The notes: generated by a model from the letters alone, not told the origin. Shown: positions 29,176-38,913, numbered from the stretch's first letter. The stretch is 64,000 nucleotides of DNA from Cyanidium caldarium (GCA_026184775.1 JANCYW010000012.1:124001-188000), one strand, 5' to 3'. Program-made: numbers and translations.

Positions 29176-31056
29176 ATGTTTGTGAGCTGGACCATACCGC
29201 GTGGCCAAGGGTGCAGTAGACGCTCAGCATTCACTGGAGCGAGTGGGGGACTTGTTCACGGCGGCTGCAGCAGTGGGTGCGGGGCGGGGCGGCGCCGTGC
29301 AGCGAGTGAAACACCTCGAACCGGCCTCTGCATGTCGTCCACAGACACTTCGAGCGAGCGCAAGGGACGGGCGTCATGGCCGCTGGGTCGTTTTGTGCGG
29401 GAGGCGGCGTTCTTTTTGAATCCTTTCCGGCGGGTGGACTCGCGGCCGGATCCGTCCAGTCGGCTGGTGTCGTGGGCGGGCGCCGGGCCGACGACGACTG
29501 CCCGCAAGGGTGTGGTGTTGGTGGCGGGCGCGTCGGGTCTGTTGGGTCGGCGGGTGGTGCGGCAGCTGCTACAGCGCGGGTATGCTGTGCGGGCGTTGGT
29601 GCGTTCTGAGGAGCGGGCACGGGAGGCGTTTGCCGAGGTGCAGGTGGAGGAGGCGATGGCGGCTTCGGGTGATGCCGCTGCGGACTCGCCGCGTCTACGC
29701 CTGGTGCACGGCGATTTGCAGCAGACCATACCGTCCGAGGCCGTGCGCGGTGTCACTGCAGTCATCGGGTGTACCGGTGCCCGTGTCGGTCCGCCGGACG
29801 ACACGCCGCAACGCGACAAGTACGCGCAGGGGGTGGAGTTTCACCCGCCGCAGGTACTGGAGGGCACGCCTCAGCAAGTGGAGTACGCTGGTGTGGAGCG
29901 CCTGGTGCAAGCACTGCGCGCCCAGCTGCCGTCGCCGCCGGATGCAACGTTGGCGTCGAGCGGCACCGCGACGGTCGCCGTTATGGAAATGAACGAGTCG
30001 GGCAGCATTCGCGAACACTGGGGCGCCGTGGACGACATCGTCATGGGCGGCGTGTCGTCGTCGCACCTGGAGTGGATGCCGACGCTGCGGTCCGCGCGTT
30101 TCACCGGCCAGGTGCGCACGGAGAACTTTGGCGGCTTTGCGTCGGTGCGCACGCTGCCCTTTCGGCGGCCGCTGGACTTGCGCCCGTACGACGGTTTCGA
30201 GCTGCGGGTGCGCGGCGACGGCCAGCGCTACAAGTTTATCGTGCGCTGCGATGAGAGATGGGACGGCCTCGCCTACTGTTTCTCGTTTGACACGCAGGAT
30301 GCGCGCGAGTGGCCTGCCGATCAGTGGCAGACGGTGCGCATGCCGTTCCGGCAGTTTGTACCAGTGTTTCGGGCATCCACGCGCCCCAACGAACCGCCGT
30401 TGGACGCGTCCAGCATCCGCACCTTCCAACTCATGTTGTCCAAATTCGAGTACGACGGCGCGCTGAACCCGGCGTTCACGCCCGGCCGCTTCTGCCTGGA
30501 CGTGCAAGCGATCGGGGCGTATCGGTCGGCGCCGACCGCCGCGCCATCCCCGCAGTACATTCACGTGTCGTCGGCGGGGGTGACGCGGGTGCTGCGCACC
30601 GACGAGTTCCCCGACGCGGAGCGTCAGCCGCCGGCGGTGCGTCTCAATGCGCTGCTCGGGCGGCTGTTGGAATGGAAGCTGGCTGGCGAGGATGTGGTGC
30701 GCGCCAGCGGCATTCCGTACGTGATTGTGCGTCCGTGCGCGTTGACCGTGGAGGGGGCGCGCGGGGCGCAGACGTTGCACATAGAGCAGGGCGATCGGCT
30801 GACCGGGCAGGTGAGTCGCGACGACCTGGCGGAACTGTTGGTGCAGTGTCTGGATGAGCCGATGCTCACCAACAAGACCTTCGAGGTGGCGTACGCGACC
30901 GACAAGACGGAGAGCGTCGCGCAGCGCGGCTCGCTGCGGGCAGTGGCCGAACAGCTTCAGTCCGATGCGGAGACGGAGAAGCGACGGCAGTACGCGGCGT
31001 TTCCGTATGTGCCTGCTGCGGCGGCGGGGGGCGCGTCATCAGCCGCCGAAGAGTAG
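29176..31056 (+). CDS. HCF173: HCF173-like plastid protein: SDR fold with inserted CIA30 domain
   Basis: Protein of 626 residues. An NAD(P)-type Rossmann start (GVVLVAGASGLLGRRVVRQL, near residue 110) is interrupted after VTAVIGCTGARVG by a CIA30/NDUFAF1 domain of about 170 residues (WGAVDDIVMGGVSSSHLEW, FSFDTQDAREWPADQWQTV, FQLMLSKFEYDG), after which the SDR fold resumes (YIHVSSAGVTRV, GIPYVIVRPCALT, DLAELLVQCL). This split layout is that of plant HCF173, which activates psbA (D1) translation, and of a close plastid paralogue. The start MFVSWTIPRG, with an early Phe and basic residues, fits a red algal transit peptide. The open frame upstream to 29002 covers the CT repeat and is not credited. 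An atypical SDR lacking a clear YxxxK is expected in this family. Confidence 0.87.
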   Translation: MFVSWTIPRGQGCSRRSAFTGASGGLVHGGCSSGCGAGRRRAASETPRTGLCMSSTDTSSERKGRASWPLGRFVREAAFFLNPFRRVDSRPDPSSRLVSWAGAGPTTTARKGVVLVAGASGLLGRRVVRQLLQRGYAVRALVRSEERAREAFAEVQVEEAMAASGDAAADSPRLRLVHGDLQQTIPSEAVRGVTAVIGCTGARVGPPDDTPQRDKYAQGVEFHPPQVLEGTPQQVEYAGVERLVQALRAQLPSPPDATLASSGTATVAVMEMNESGSIREHWGAVDDIVMGGVSSSHLEWMPTLRSARFTGQVRTENFGGFASVRTLPFRRPLDLRPYDGFELRVRGDGQRYKFIVRCDERWDGLAYCFSFDTQDAREWPADQWQTVRMPFRQFVPVFRASTRPNEPPLDASSIRTFQLMLSKFEYDGALNPAFTPGRFCLDVQAIGAYRSAPTAAPSPQYIHVSSAGVTRVLRTDEFPDAERQPPAVRLNALLGRLLEWKLAGEDVVRASGIPYVIVRPCALTVEGARGAQTLHIEQGDRLTGQVSRDDLAELLVQCLDEPMLTNKTFEVAYATDKTESVAQRGSLRAVAEQLQSDAETEKRRQYAAFPYVPAAAAGGASSAAEE

Positions 31057-31121
31057 CAAGGCGGGTAGCGGGGTAGCTGTAAAGCAGAGCAGCGGGATTG
31101 AGCGGGCAGTGTCGGTGCGCG

Positions 31122-32537
31122 CTACTTGCCGGTGCCGAATAGCGCGTCCCAGAAATCGGGCGCAGACCGATACAACCAGCGAGCCACCTCGCCCAGCGGG
31201 CCGTCGACGCCGCCGTGCTCGGGGGCGTCGAAACCTTCAGCCACAAAGGCGGTGCCGCCCTCCTCGGCACGGTGCTCCGGTGAAGTGCGCGGCACGGCAT
31301 GGGCATGCAGGTGGCGGCGGCCTCGCGCCTCTCGACGGATGCGCATGTCGCGCAGCACCGTGCGCACCACCTCCCACAGTGGTCGGAAGAGAGAGAGGAA
31401 CCAGGAGAAGAGGCCGCGTCGTCGTGGTGGTGGTCGGCGGGAAGCCGCACCGGTGACGATTTCATCCGCGAAGAAACCGGTGGAGGGCGACGGGTGGTGG
31501 GAAACATCGGTCTCGGAGGCGCCGGGAGGCGACCGAGGCGCGTCTTGTCGGAACGCCGGTGCCGCTGCACCGGCACCCACCACTTCGGCATGAGCACGCG
31601 GCACCGGTTCGTCCAGCTCCATCGCATCGTCGTTCCAGTCACCGGAATGCGGCGACGGCCACAGTCCCGAGTCGTCGCCCAGCACGGTGCGAGCGATCGC
31701 GTCGCGCGGCCGATACAACACCAAATTGTTCTTGTCGCTCAGCCATTGCGATGGATTCTGCCACAGGAAACTGGTCGGGCCTGTGTCGTCGTCGTCGTCC
31801 TCCTCCTCCTCCTCTCCGAGAGCATCCTCGGTTTGTTGCCATTCGGAGCGTTGTCGCGCGAAGAGATCGCGGTCAGTGGACGCCCGTCGTCCTCGTCGTC
31901 GCCGTGGCGACGGCAAGTCGTCCGCAGAAAACGCGCTCGCAGACGAACTTGCGTATGCGTCTCCCGCTCTTCGCCGTCGTTGCCGCACGAAGATGGATTC
32001 CTCTAGGTCGGACCCGCCGCCCCAACCCAACTGCGCAGCCAACAACTCCCACACGTTGCGCGATCGGCGCCTCTGACGCACTCCGTCCCCGACCGCATGC
32101 CAACGCGGGCGCGGGGCGGAATCGCGCAGCCATCGCGTCGAGCCCATCACCCAGAGCAGCAGGCCGACTGCGCCGAGCAACGCTGTGGAGAGCGCTTGGC
32201 GGTGGGGCGCCAGGGCCAACCAAGCGAGCGCCAACACCAACACCAGTACGGTGGTGCGCGCCAGCGACGCCCTCGCATTTCTGGAAGAGAACGATGAGAC
32301 ACGGATATTATCGGCATCCACCGCGTGTCGCTCCACTCGCCGCACCTCAAACGGCACCTCTCGCGCACATCGCCAAGTGGCCGCCCCGGTCACCCCGACC
32401 GGCACCCGCCGCCTGGTCTGAAACACGTTGTGGTGACCGCATCGCACCGCCGGCACCTGTGAGATTCTACTCCCTCCTGCTCTCCGCCATCGACGCACTC
32501 CCCAAATCGTCGAAAACGCCGTCTTTGACGACGTCAT
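31122..32537 (-). CDS. Two-span membrane protein, unknown
   Basis: Protein of 471 residues that I do not recognise. After about 90 basic N-terminal residues there are two adjacent hydrophobic segments (TTVLVLVLALAWLAL and LSTALLGAVGLLLWVMG). The rest is hydrophilic, with basic runs (RRRRGRR), an acidic run (EEEEEDDDDD), and a more ordered patch FLWQNPSQWLSDKNNLVLYR that may be the functional core. Near the C-terminus WFLSLFRPLWEVVRTVLRDM could be an amphipathic or re-entrant helix, and the end DFWDALFGTGK is hydrophobic. It is divergent from the next gene with 221 bp between starts. The longer frame opens with a GTG. Confidence 0.6.
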   Translation of the reverse strand: MTSSKTAFSTIWGVRRWRRAGGSRISQVPAVRCGHHNVFQTRRRVPVGVTGAATWRCAREVPFEVRRVERHAVDADNIRVSSFSSRNARASLARTTVLVLVLALAWLALAPHRQALSTALLGAVGLLLWVMGSTRWLRDSAPRPRWHAVGDGVRQRRRSRNVWELLAAQLGWGGGSDLEESIFVRQRRRRAGDAYASSSASAFSADDLPSPRRRRGRRASTDRDLFARQRSEWQQTEDALGEEEEEDDDDDTGPTSFLWQNPSQWLSDKNNLVLYRPRDAIARTVLGDDSGLWPSPHSGDWNDDAMELDEPVPRAHAEVVGAGAAAPAFRQDAPRSPPGASETDVSHHPSPSTGFFADEIVTGAASRRPPPRRRGLFSWFLSLFRPLWEVVRTVLRDMRIRREARGRRHLHAHAVPRTSPEHRAEEGGTAFVAEGFDAPEHGGVDGPLGEVARWLYRSAPDFWDALFGTGK

Positions 32538-32758
32538 GCGACGCACTCGATCCGTGCAACACGAGACCGAAAGAGCGATCCGGCAGCGCCCGTCCCTCTG
32601 TTTCCCTCACCATTTGTCTCATTTCTGACTTGCTCTTCGCGCATCGCGAATCGCCGCGGTGCTTTTCCCCTCGACGGGTCGATGGTGCGGTACAGGTCAG
32701 CGCAAGTGCACACAGCTCGCTGGAGAAGGTGCACCGCGGAACGCGAAGGAACGGGAGG

Positions 32759-34915
32759 ATGAACGAGTGTGCGGATGCACGGGGCATGGATCGAGTACAG
32801 TGTTTTTCTCACGGCGAGGTGGCGGGGCGGGTGTGGCGTGGTGGGGTGCGGGCGCGGGTAGACGGGCGGCCGCTGGTCGCGTTGCGCGCCAAGGCGGTAA
32901 CCAACGAGAGCGAAGGCGGGGACGAGAGTGAGCCCTCCAGTGAGAGCGGGTCGGCGAGTGGATCGGGCAGCGAGACGGACGTGTCTAGTGGCGGCGGCAG
33001 TGACACCGGTAGCGAGTGGGACGACAGCGACGGGGGAGGCGGCGAGGATGAGGCGGTGGTGTTCGATCTCGTCCCTGACGCCGGCGGTCGATTCCATACG
33101 GTGCGATATGGGGAGCGGGAGCGAGTGGAGGCGATGGCGGCCGCCCCGGTGTTGGAGATGGGCGCGCTGCGACTTGGCGCGGGCGGGATGCGCCGCGAAC
33201 GACCGCGACCGCCACCGATACGCACCGGTCAAGGCGCACTGCCACCGGATGAGTCCATCATTCTACCGCCGATTGTGTCGGCAGCAGCGCTCGCGTCGGC
33301 TACGTCCTCCACCTCCACCACCACGACCACCACCAACTCCACCCTGACGGGCGCACCGGGTAGCGGTCGCTCGGGTGTATCGCCGGCGCCGCGCTCTCCA
33401 TGGCCACCTGCCGCCGCCGCCGCCGCGCTGAAGCGACACCCAAACGGCGGCAATGCGGCCCGCAGTCATAGCGTGCCGCTGGTGTACCATTCGCCGAGCG
33501 ACACGGCCATCGGACCTGGCGAAGTGATGGTGCCGTTGCAACACCGCCTCCCAGCGCATCGTGCCACGGTGTTGTATGCGTTCCCGAGTTGGACGGCGGA
33601 TGGCGCCTCGCCGCGCGCGTTATCGGTCGAGCCGAGCACCCCGTCACCCAGCGGTGCCGTGGCTGCTGCCGCAGCGGCAGCCATGGCTGTCGGCAGCGTG
33701 GTGTCACCGCGACGACCGCGAGCGCCGTGGCGCTGGGATCCGGCCATCGCCATGGCCTTCTCGCTGGACAAACGCAACAGCGCTCGGGACGTGACGGCAG
33801 CGACGGACCATTCCTGGACGCCGCCAGTGATGTCGCACGTGGAGCTGGCGCAGCTGTTGGGTCAGGCGATCGGGGCCGTGGCGGTTGCCTCCACAACCGG
33901 GACCGAGGCCGCCACCACCCCGCTGTCTTACCTGCGCGAGGTGGTCAGCTGCGTGCAAGACGGCAAGGCGTACGCTGCCGATGTGTACGACTTGCTGCGG
34001 CATCGCGGGCACTTGTACCGCTGCGTGCACGAACAGCTGGAGGCGGCCCATCGCGCGTTGCTGTTGGTGTTGTGGTTGGTGCTGGAGGGACCGATCGGCT
34101 GCCTGGCCGAGGCCATTCTGAACGGCATGGAGGAGTATTGTGCAGCGCTGGCCGAGCATTGGCAGACGACCAGCGCGAAGGCAACCGACTCCATCGAATG
34201 CGGTGGAGAGGCGCAGGCGGCGGTGTTGGCCAAACTGGCCGCATATCTCGCTGGCAAACTGCACTTTCACGGCACCTACACGGCATTCGAGAGCAACTAC
34301 GCCCTGGATCGCTTTCTGCGGCGCTATCAGTTGGAGCAAGCGGATGCGGTGCGAGCACCGGTGAACCGCCAACTCGCCGAACGGGTGTTCAGTAGCGATG
34401 CGGCGGTGGATTTGTTGGCGGTGCTGCATCAGTTGCTGGATGCGCATTTGGAGCTGGAGATGCAGCGCTCGGCCGAGTCGCCCACAACACCCCTCGACGC
34501 ATCTTCGATGTCTATCAGCGCGCTCACCATGCTCGTGTCGTTGATGGCGCAGGATGCCGCCAACCTGTACGATACGCTGCTGTGCTGTCTGAGCCGACTG
34601 CATCCGGCGTCGGCGACGCGCGTCACCGCACTGCTGCGCTTGCCGCAGCCGACGGCATCGCCGCGCATTCGCAACGAACTCGCGGTGGTGCTGCAAGAGC
34701 TGTGCGTGCATTTGCGGGTGCTGTTCACCCGGGTTACCGAGGCTGGGTTGGTCACCGACCTGCCAACGGTGCCGTACCAGCTGCTGATCCCGGCGCCGGA
34801 GGCCAGTTTCATCGAGTCGCGCTTCCCGCGCACCATTGTGTGTCGCTTTACCCGCTTTCGGTATCTGCACGAGGCGCTGACGCCACAGCACCTCAATGAA
34901 GCGCTGGCAGCGTAG
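32759..34915 (+). CDS. Large helical protein, possibly ANTH-like, overlapping its neighbour's 3' end
   Basis: Protein of 718 residues. The N-terminal 360 residues are low-complexity: an acidic Ser/Gly/Glu stretch, poly-Ser/Thr and Ala/Pro tracts. The C-terminal half is well-ordered and helical: YAADVYDLLRHRGHLYRCVH, AHRALLLVLWLVLEGPIGCL, AAYLAGKLHFHGTYTAFESN, and a long helix pair with LAVLHQLLDAHLELEM. The order of these helices recalls the ANTH domain of AP180/CALM endocytic adaptors (VHKALLVLHYLL, then an arm helix with YLxxxxxFH), but the match is weak and the phosphoinositide-binding N-terminus is not clear. Its last 23 bases overlap the coding end of the convergent gene. The start could also be the ATG at 32786. 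Confidence 0.6.
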   Translation: MNECADARGMDRVQCFSHGEVAGRVWRGGVRARVDGRPLVALRAKAVTNESEGGDESEPSSESGSASGSGSETDVSSGGGSDTGSEWDDSDGGGGEDEAVVFDLVPDAGGRFHTVRYGERERVEAMAAAPVLEMGALRLGAGGMRRERPRPPPIRTGQGALPPDESIILPPIVSAAALASATSSTSTTTTTTNSTLTGAPGSGRSGVSPAPRSPWPPAAAAAALKRHPNGGNAARSHSVPLVYHSPSDTAIGPGEVMVPLQHRLPAHRATVLYAFPSWTADGASPRALSVEPSTPSPSGAVAAAAAAAMAVGSVVSPRRPRAPWRWDPAIAMAFSLDKRNSARDVTAATDHSWTPPVMSHVELAQLLGQAIGAVAVASTTGTEAATTPLSYLREVVSCVQDGKAYAADVYDLLRHRGHLYRCVHEQLEAAHRALLLVLWLVLEGPIGCLAEAILNGMEEYCAALAEHWQTTSAKATDSIECGGEAQAAVLAKLAAYLAGKLHFHGTYTAFESNYALDRFLRRYQLEQADAVRAPVNRQLAERVFSSDAAVDLLAVLHQLLDAHLELEMQRSAESPTTPLDASSMSISALTMLVSLMAQDAANLYDTLLCCLSRLHPASATRVTALLRLPQPTASPRIRNELAVVLQELCVHLRVLFTRVTEAGLVTDLPTVPYQLLIPAPEASFIESRFPRTIVCRFTRFRYLHEALTPQHLNEALAA

Positions 34916-36377
34916 CGGTGAACAGGCGGCGCAACGCCGCAAACAACAGGGAACTGGAGAGTGGATCTGCCGCCGCCGACGCCGACGCCGACGACGCGTT
35001 CAGCAGCGACGCGTTCAACTGCGGCAGATACCCGTTGCACCACCGGGCGAGAGCGTGCTCCGCGCGCTGCGGCAGCGCAGCGTTGGAGGCTTCCGGCTCG
35101 CCGTAAAACACCCAACAGCCTCCGTGCGGGTGACAGACACCCGCGGTCATCCACACCGAGTCAATGTGCAGCCAGGGACGACTGTTCACACCGGGAGAGG
35201 CGTGCAGGTGAACAGCGTCACCGCTTCGTCCTTTCCGACACGCCTGCACAAAGCGCTGATTCCACGACGAATCCACACACACCATCACACACTGACGCTG
35301 TACCGGACACTGCATGGCCATGGCCGCACCACTGTGAACAGTCGTAATGGCCTCTGTGTGTTCCCCTTCCCGGGTCACCTCCGCCGCGGCGGCGAACACC
35401 TCTGCGGACGCTTCACACATCGCGGTGACCAGGTGCTCGCCGGCGATGGCGCCGCGCGACACGTACGCCACACCGACATCGCCGCGGCCACAAGTGCAGA
35501 CGTACCGGACGGTGCCGTCGACCATATTCAAACGAATACAGGCGGCGGTATCACCGGGCACCACCACCGCCAACAACAGCAGCACGTCGTCGGGGGTGAG
35601 TTGGCGCTGGCCAACCGCTCCGACGATGGACGCCTGTCGTCGATCGCATACCAGGCAGTCGGTCACCTGGGCGTATTCGTCGCCAGCGCGCACGCGTTCT
35701 AACGCGCACTGCATGGTCTGTCGCAGACGTTCCCGCTGCCGACGCTGCGAAAGCGATGGCGGTCGCAGGCTGGAATACACCGGCAGCGCCCGGACTGCAA
35801 ACGCCAGCGGATATCGATGCACGGTGTCCAGCACTCGAGCGATCACTTCGTCGCTCAACACGTTGCCCAGATCGAACGTCGGACGCAGCCGTAACGACAC
35901 CAGGACGTTGGCGTGCACTTGCGAGAGCAGTGCCGCCCGAAACCACCGCAACAACGTCTCGCAGTGCAACGGAAGAGACGGCGGTGTTGTTGACACTTGC
36001 TGACTATCACCGGTCTTCCCATAGCTATTGTTGCCTGTTGCCGCACTTTCCACTCTCTCTTTTCTCTCTTCGACATCCATCTGCACTCCGGCCACCAAAA
36101 GACAACCCTCCACGCTGTCGTCCATGCCGAACAGCCAGCCGGGCATCTCCAGCAGCCGCACACCGCTGCCGCATCGCTGTTGAAGCCATGGCAGGGATTC
36201 GAACACGCTATAGGCACCGGCTACTGCCGCGCCCAAGGTCAGCGGCTCGTAACGATCGTGCCAGGCGCGGGTAGAGGGAGAGGCGTCCGATCGCCAGAAG
36301 AAAAAGTTCTTCCCGGCCCGCGTCGTGCCCAACACCACCGCCGCTAAGGATGAATCAGGGGTGGATGAATCGGTCAT
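34893..36377 (-). CDS. Conserved-looking protein of unknown function
   Basis: Protein of 494 residues that I cannot place. It alternates predicted strands and helices across its whole length with little low complexity, so it looks folded: AAVVLGTTRAGKNFFFWRSD, GVRLLEMPGWLFGMDD, LLRWFRAALLSQVHANVLVS, LAFAVRALPVYSS, then VLLLLAVVVPGDTAACIRLN and VRYVCTCGRGDVGVAYVS. Longin-type proteins such as MON1/CCZ1 relatives were considered because of the strand pattern, but no signature was found. No signal peptide or membrane span. A Ser/Ala-rich C-terminal tail ends in RRLFTATLPALH, and that end overlaps the convergent gene by 23 bp. Confidence 0.65.
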   Translation of the reverse strand: MTDSSTPDSSLAAVVLGTTRAGKNFFFWRSDASPSTRAWHDRYEPLTLGAAVAGAYSVFESLPWLQQRCGSGVRLLEMPGWLFGMDDSVEGCLLVAGVQMDVEERKERVESAATGNNSYGKTGDSQQVSTTPPSLPLHCETLLRWFRAALLSQVHANVLVSLRLRPTFDLGNVLSDEVIARVLDTVHRYPLAFAVRALPVYSSLRPPSLSQRRQRERLRQTMQCALERVRAGDEYAQVTDCLVCDRRQASIVGAVGQRQLTPDDVLLLLAVVVPGDTAACIRLNMVDGTVRYVCTCGRGDVGVAYVSRGAIAGEHLVTAMCEASAEVFAAAAEVTREGEHTEAITTVHSGAAMAMQCPVQRQCVMVCVDSSWNQRFVQACRKGRSGDAVHLHASPGVNSRPWLHIDSVWMTAGVCHPHGGCWVFYGEPEASNAALPQRAEHALARWCNGYLPQLNASLLNASSASASAAADPLSSSLLFAALRRLFTATLPALH

Positions 36378-36777
36378 AGACAGGTCACAGAGGCGTCAGA
36401 GACAGCGCAACAGGTGTCTCGGGTGTGGTATACCTCAGCTGACGGTGGTGACCCGCATCATACGCAGCTGTTCGACGCGAGTGTTTTGGTGGGAATCGGG
36501 CAAGCCCGCGACGCGATCACCCGCGCGCGTATTCGGTTCGGCGTCTCGCTCGTTCCGTTCACAGAGGGGGTCGAACGAGGGTTTACCTTCGCGCCTGCTT
36601 GTTGCTCTCCGTGGACGAAAATGGATCGATTGACTCCGTTCAAAAAGTCATCTCATCCCTGTTCTTCCACTCCATCTCACGCAATGGATCCGATTGCGTC
36701 TCATGTGCTCCTCTGATATCCTTGCAAAAAGTCTTCGATCCCCACACACGTTTCTGATTCTCCTCTCTCTCTCTCCC
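36378..36777. other. Spacer upstream of the 494-residue gene
   Basis: Spacer of 400 bp. It holds the promoter of the minus-strand gene starting at 36377 and the 3' end of the ammonium transporter, including a CT-rich run at about 36760-36780 next to the transporter stop. No gene seen. Confidence 0.5.
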
Positions 36778-38388
36778 TCAGACAGTGGCCTCGACCTCTT
36801 CACCGGTCGGCGAGTCCGAGCTCGAGGCCTCTCCCTCCGTCTTGCCCATAGCCGTGTCCTTGTGTTGCTGGCGCAGGCGATCCATATCCTCCTCGATACC
36901 CGCATCGTCGTCCGGGTACGCATGCCCGCCACAGACGGTCACATCGACGCCGGCGAGCTCCTCCTCGGGCGACACGCGCAGCACACCGAGGAACTTCATG
37001 GCGAGGAAGTAGCTGCCGATAATCAGGCTCACAAAGCCCCAGATATAGAGGATCTCGGTCACCTGCGCTGCCAGCTGCTTGCCATAACCGTAGAAAACAC
37101 CTCCAGAGCCGTTCGGAGGTCCGTACGTCATGGCCACGTAGTCGGGCTTGGAGAAGAAACCGCACGACAGCACACCCCAAGTGCCGCCAAAGGCGTGCAC
37201 CGCAATCGCCTCCAGCGGGTCGTCGATACCCATGCGCACCACCAGTTTGTTACCGAAAAAGTACACAAAGGCGCCGATGATTCCGATGCACAGCGCCGAG
37301 TAGGTCGGCACCGTCGAACACGGTGCCGTGACAACCACCAACCCGCACACGAAACCGTTGGTCATGATGACGCAATCGAACGAGCCGTCGACGATTTTCA
37401 CCAGCAGCAAAGTCGTCCAGCCGCATGCCGCCGGCAACACCAGCGTGTTGATTGCCGCCAGTGCCACCGGGCCGGCCTCTGTCGTGATCGAGCCGCTGTT
37501 CGTGCTGCTGTCATAGACGAACCCGAGCGTGCCCAGCTGCGACCCCGGGTTGAAACCGAACCACCCGAACCACAGCAAAAAGCCGCCCAGCACCGCCAAG
37601 CTCGCATTGTGGGCGGGCATCGGACGTGCCTTGCCGTTCTCGTCGAAGCGACCGATACGCGGGCCGATGATGATCGCGCCCACAAACGCGCCCGCTCCAC
37701 CGGTGATGTGCACCACACCGCTGCCGGCAAAGTCGATCGAGCCCGCAGCCCCGTAAATGCTGTTGCTATCCGTGCCCCGCTTGTAGCCGACATTGAGCCA
37801 GCCGTTCTCATCCCACATGGCGTGCGAGATAACCGGATACACGAAGCCCATCATCAGGAACACAAAGCCCATGTAGGGATATATGCGCACGCGCTCGGCG
37901 ATGGCACCGGCCACGATGGACGCTGCCGTCAGGCAGAAAGTGAACTGAAACCACCACAGGAAAAGCGTGGCACCATTCTCCACTCCGTCGTTGGTCAGCG
38001 GTGATTGCATACCACCGAGAGCAAAGTGGGCGTACGCAATAAAACCGTTCGAATGAAAGTACGTGATACCGCTCAGTGGCTGCAAACTAGGTGACGAGAC
38101 CGTAAAGTTTTGCACCGGATCGAACGCGAAGCCCCATCCCAGCACGTAGTACGCGACGCCGCCGACGCACGGATCACAACAGATAGTGGTCAACGAGTGG
38201 CGAGCGTTCTTTTTGCGCACGCTGCCCACGGTGATCATGGCGAAACCGGCCTGCATGCAGAACACCAGGGCGGCGGTCAACAGCAAAAAGGAGCTGTTCA
38301 CGCCGTCCACGATGTTGGCGTACGACAGGCCCGGCTCGGCGAGCGTCGGGATGGACGCGCGCACCGACTTGAGGGTGGCGTAGTACAT
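36778..38388 (-). CDS. AMT1: Ammonium transporter, AMT1 type
   Basis: Plasma-membrane ammonium transporter of 536 residues with about 11 spans. Signature segments: FCMQAGFAMITVGSVRKKNA, YYVLGWGFAF, FALGGMQSP, FQFTFCLTAASIVAGAIAER, YPVISHAMW, DFAGSGVVHITGGAGAFVGA, FLLWFGWFGFNPGSQLG and DDPLEAIAVHAFGGTWGVL, the last two carrying the conserved pore His environment. The C-terminal tail has GVDVTVCGGHAYPDDDAGIE, resembling the regulatory tail of AMT1 proteins. In acid-living algae ammonium is the main nitrogen source, which fits. The start MYYATLKSV is the first ATG. It is divergent from the UBAC2-like gene. Confidence 0.96.
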   Translation of the reverse strand: MYYATLKSVRASIPTLAEPGLSYANIVDGVNSSFLLLTAALVFCMQAGFAMITVGSVRKKNARHSLTTICCDPCVGGVAYYVLGWGFAFDPVQNFTVSSPSLQPLSGITYFHSNGFIAYAHFALGGMQSPLTNDGVENGATLFLWWFQFTFCLTAASIVAGAIAERVRIYPYMGFVFLMMGFVYPVISHAMWDENGWLNVGYKRGTDSNSIYGAAGSIDFAGSGVVHITGGAGAFVGAIIIGPRIGRFDENGKARPMPAHNASLAVLGGFLLWFGWFGFNPGSQLGTLGFVYDSSTNSGSITTEAGPVALAAINTLVLPAACGWTTLLLVKIVDGSFDCVIMTNGFVCGLVVVTAPCSTVPTYSALCIGIIGAFVYFFGNKLVVRMGIDDPLEAIAVHAFGGTWGVLSCGFFSKPDYVAMTYGPPNGSGGVFYGYGKQLAAQVTEILYIWGFVSLIIGSYFLAMKFLGVLRVSPEEELAGVDVTVCGGHAYPDDDAGIEEDMDRLRQQHKDTAMGKTEGEASSSDSPTGEEVEATV

Positions 38389-38913
38389 GGTGGCGAATGA
38401 GATCAGAAAAAGTCGCCAGCGAGTGCCACAGCGGTAATACTGCTAACGCGCGTAATCAGACGGTGATGGTCCACGCAAAACGTGGCAGTGCGTTCGGCGC
38501 ACGGGGTGTTCCACGAGCAACGCGAACAACGCCGGGTTACCGCAAGCGCGTGCGGACGCGTTACACACCGCTCGTTGCGCGCAACGCTTGCGAGGCGACG
38601 CCAACGGGAGCCGCGCGCGGGAGCGACGCGAACGTGTTCAACGGTTTAGGCATTATTGTCGCTATTTGTCATAGCCTTTTTGATTCCATCCCCTTCCCCG
38701 TTCTTCGTTTTCCAACGGAAACATGCGCGCGGCTCTGTTGGCCGTCGCCGGCACCGCGCAGGACGCTTCCCGCGAGGTCGACGAACCTCTTCTACGGCAT
38801 CGAATGGCATGGGCGTGAACGCCGAGATATCTGATCCGGCGTGGCGTCGGCACCTTTTCTCAGTCCGACGATGCACTGCAGTGTGCGCAGGATCATGAGT
38901 TGAAAGTTCACCG
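38389..38913. other. Divergent promoter region, AMT/UBAC2-like
   Basis: Spacer of 525 bp between divergent starts, probably the nitrogen-responsive promoter of the transporter gene (inference). It contains alternating CG-rich and T-rich parts and a short ATG ORF of 31 codons at 38723-38818 on the plus strand, upstream of the UBAC2-like start; if transcribed it would be an upstream ORF. Confidence 0.45.

Noticed and set aside
29695-30780. 361-codon ORF opposite the HCF173-like gene
   Set aside because: Antisense to the CIA30 domain; no recognisable sequence.
31559-32758. 1.2-kb upstream extension of the 32759 gene frame
   Set aside because: It runs antisense through the neighbouring membrane-protein gene and has Arg/Pro/Ser-rich, non-domain sequence.
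33704-34942. 412-codon ORF opposite the ANTH-like gene
   Set aside because: Gln/His/Arg-rich shadow of the ordered plus-strand frame.
36185-36215. B-box-like ggattcgaac suggesting a tRNA
   Set aside because: The flanking stems do not pair and the site lies inside a coding sequence.
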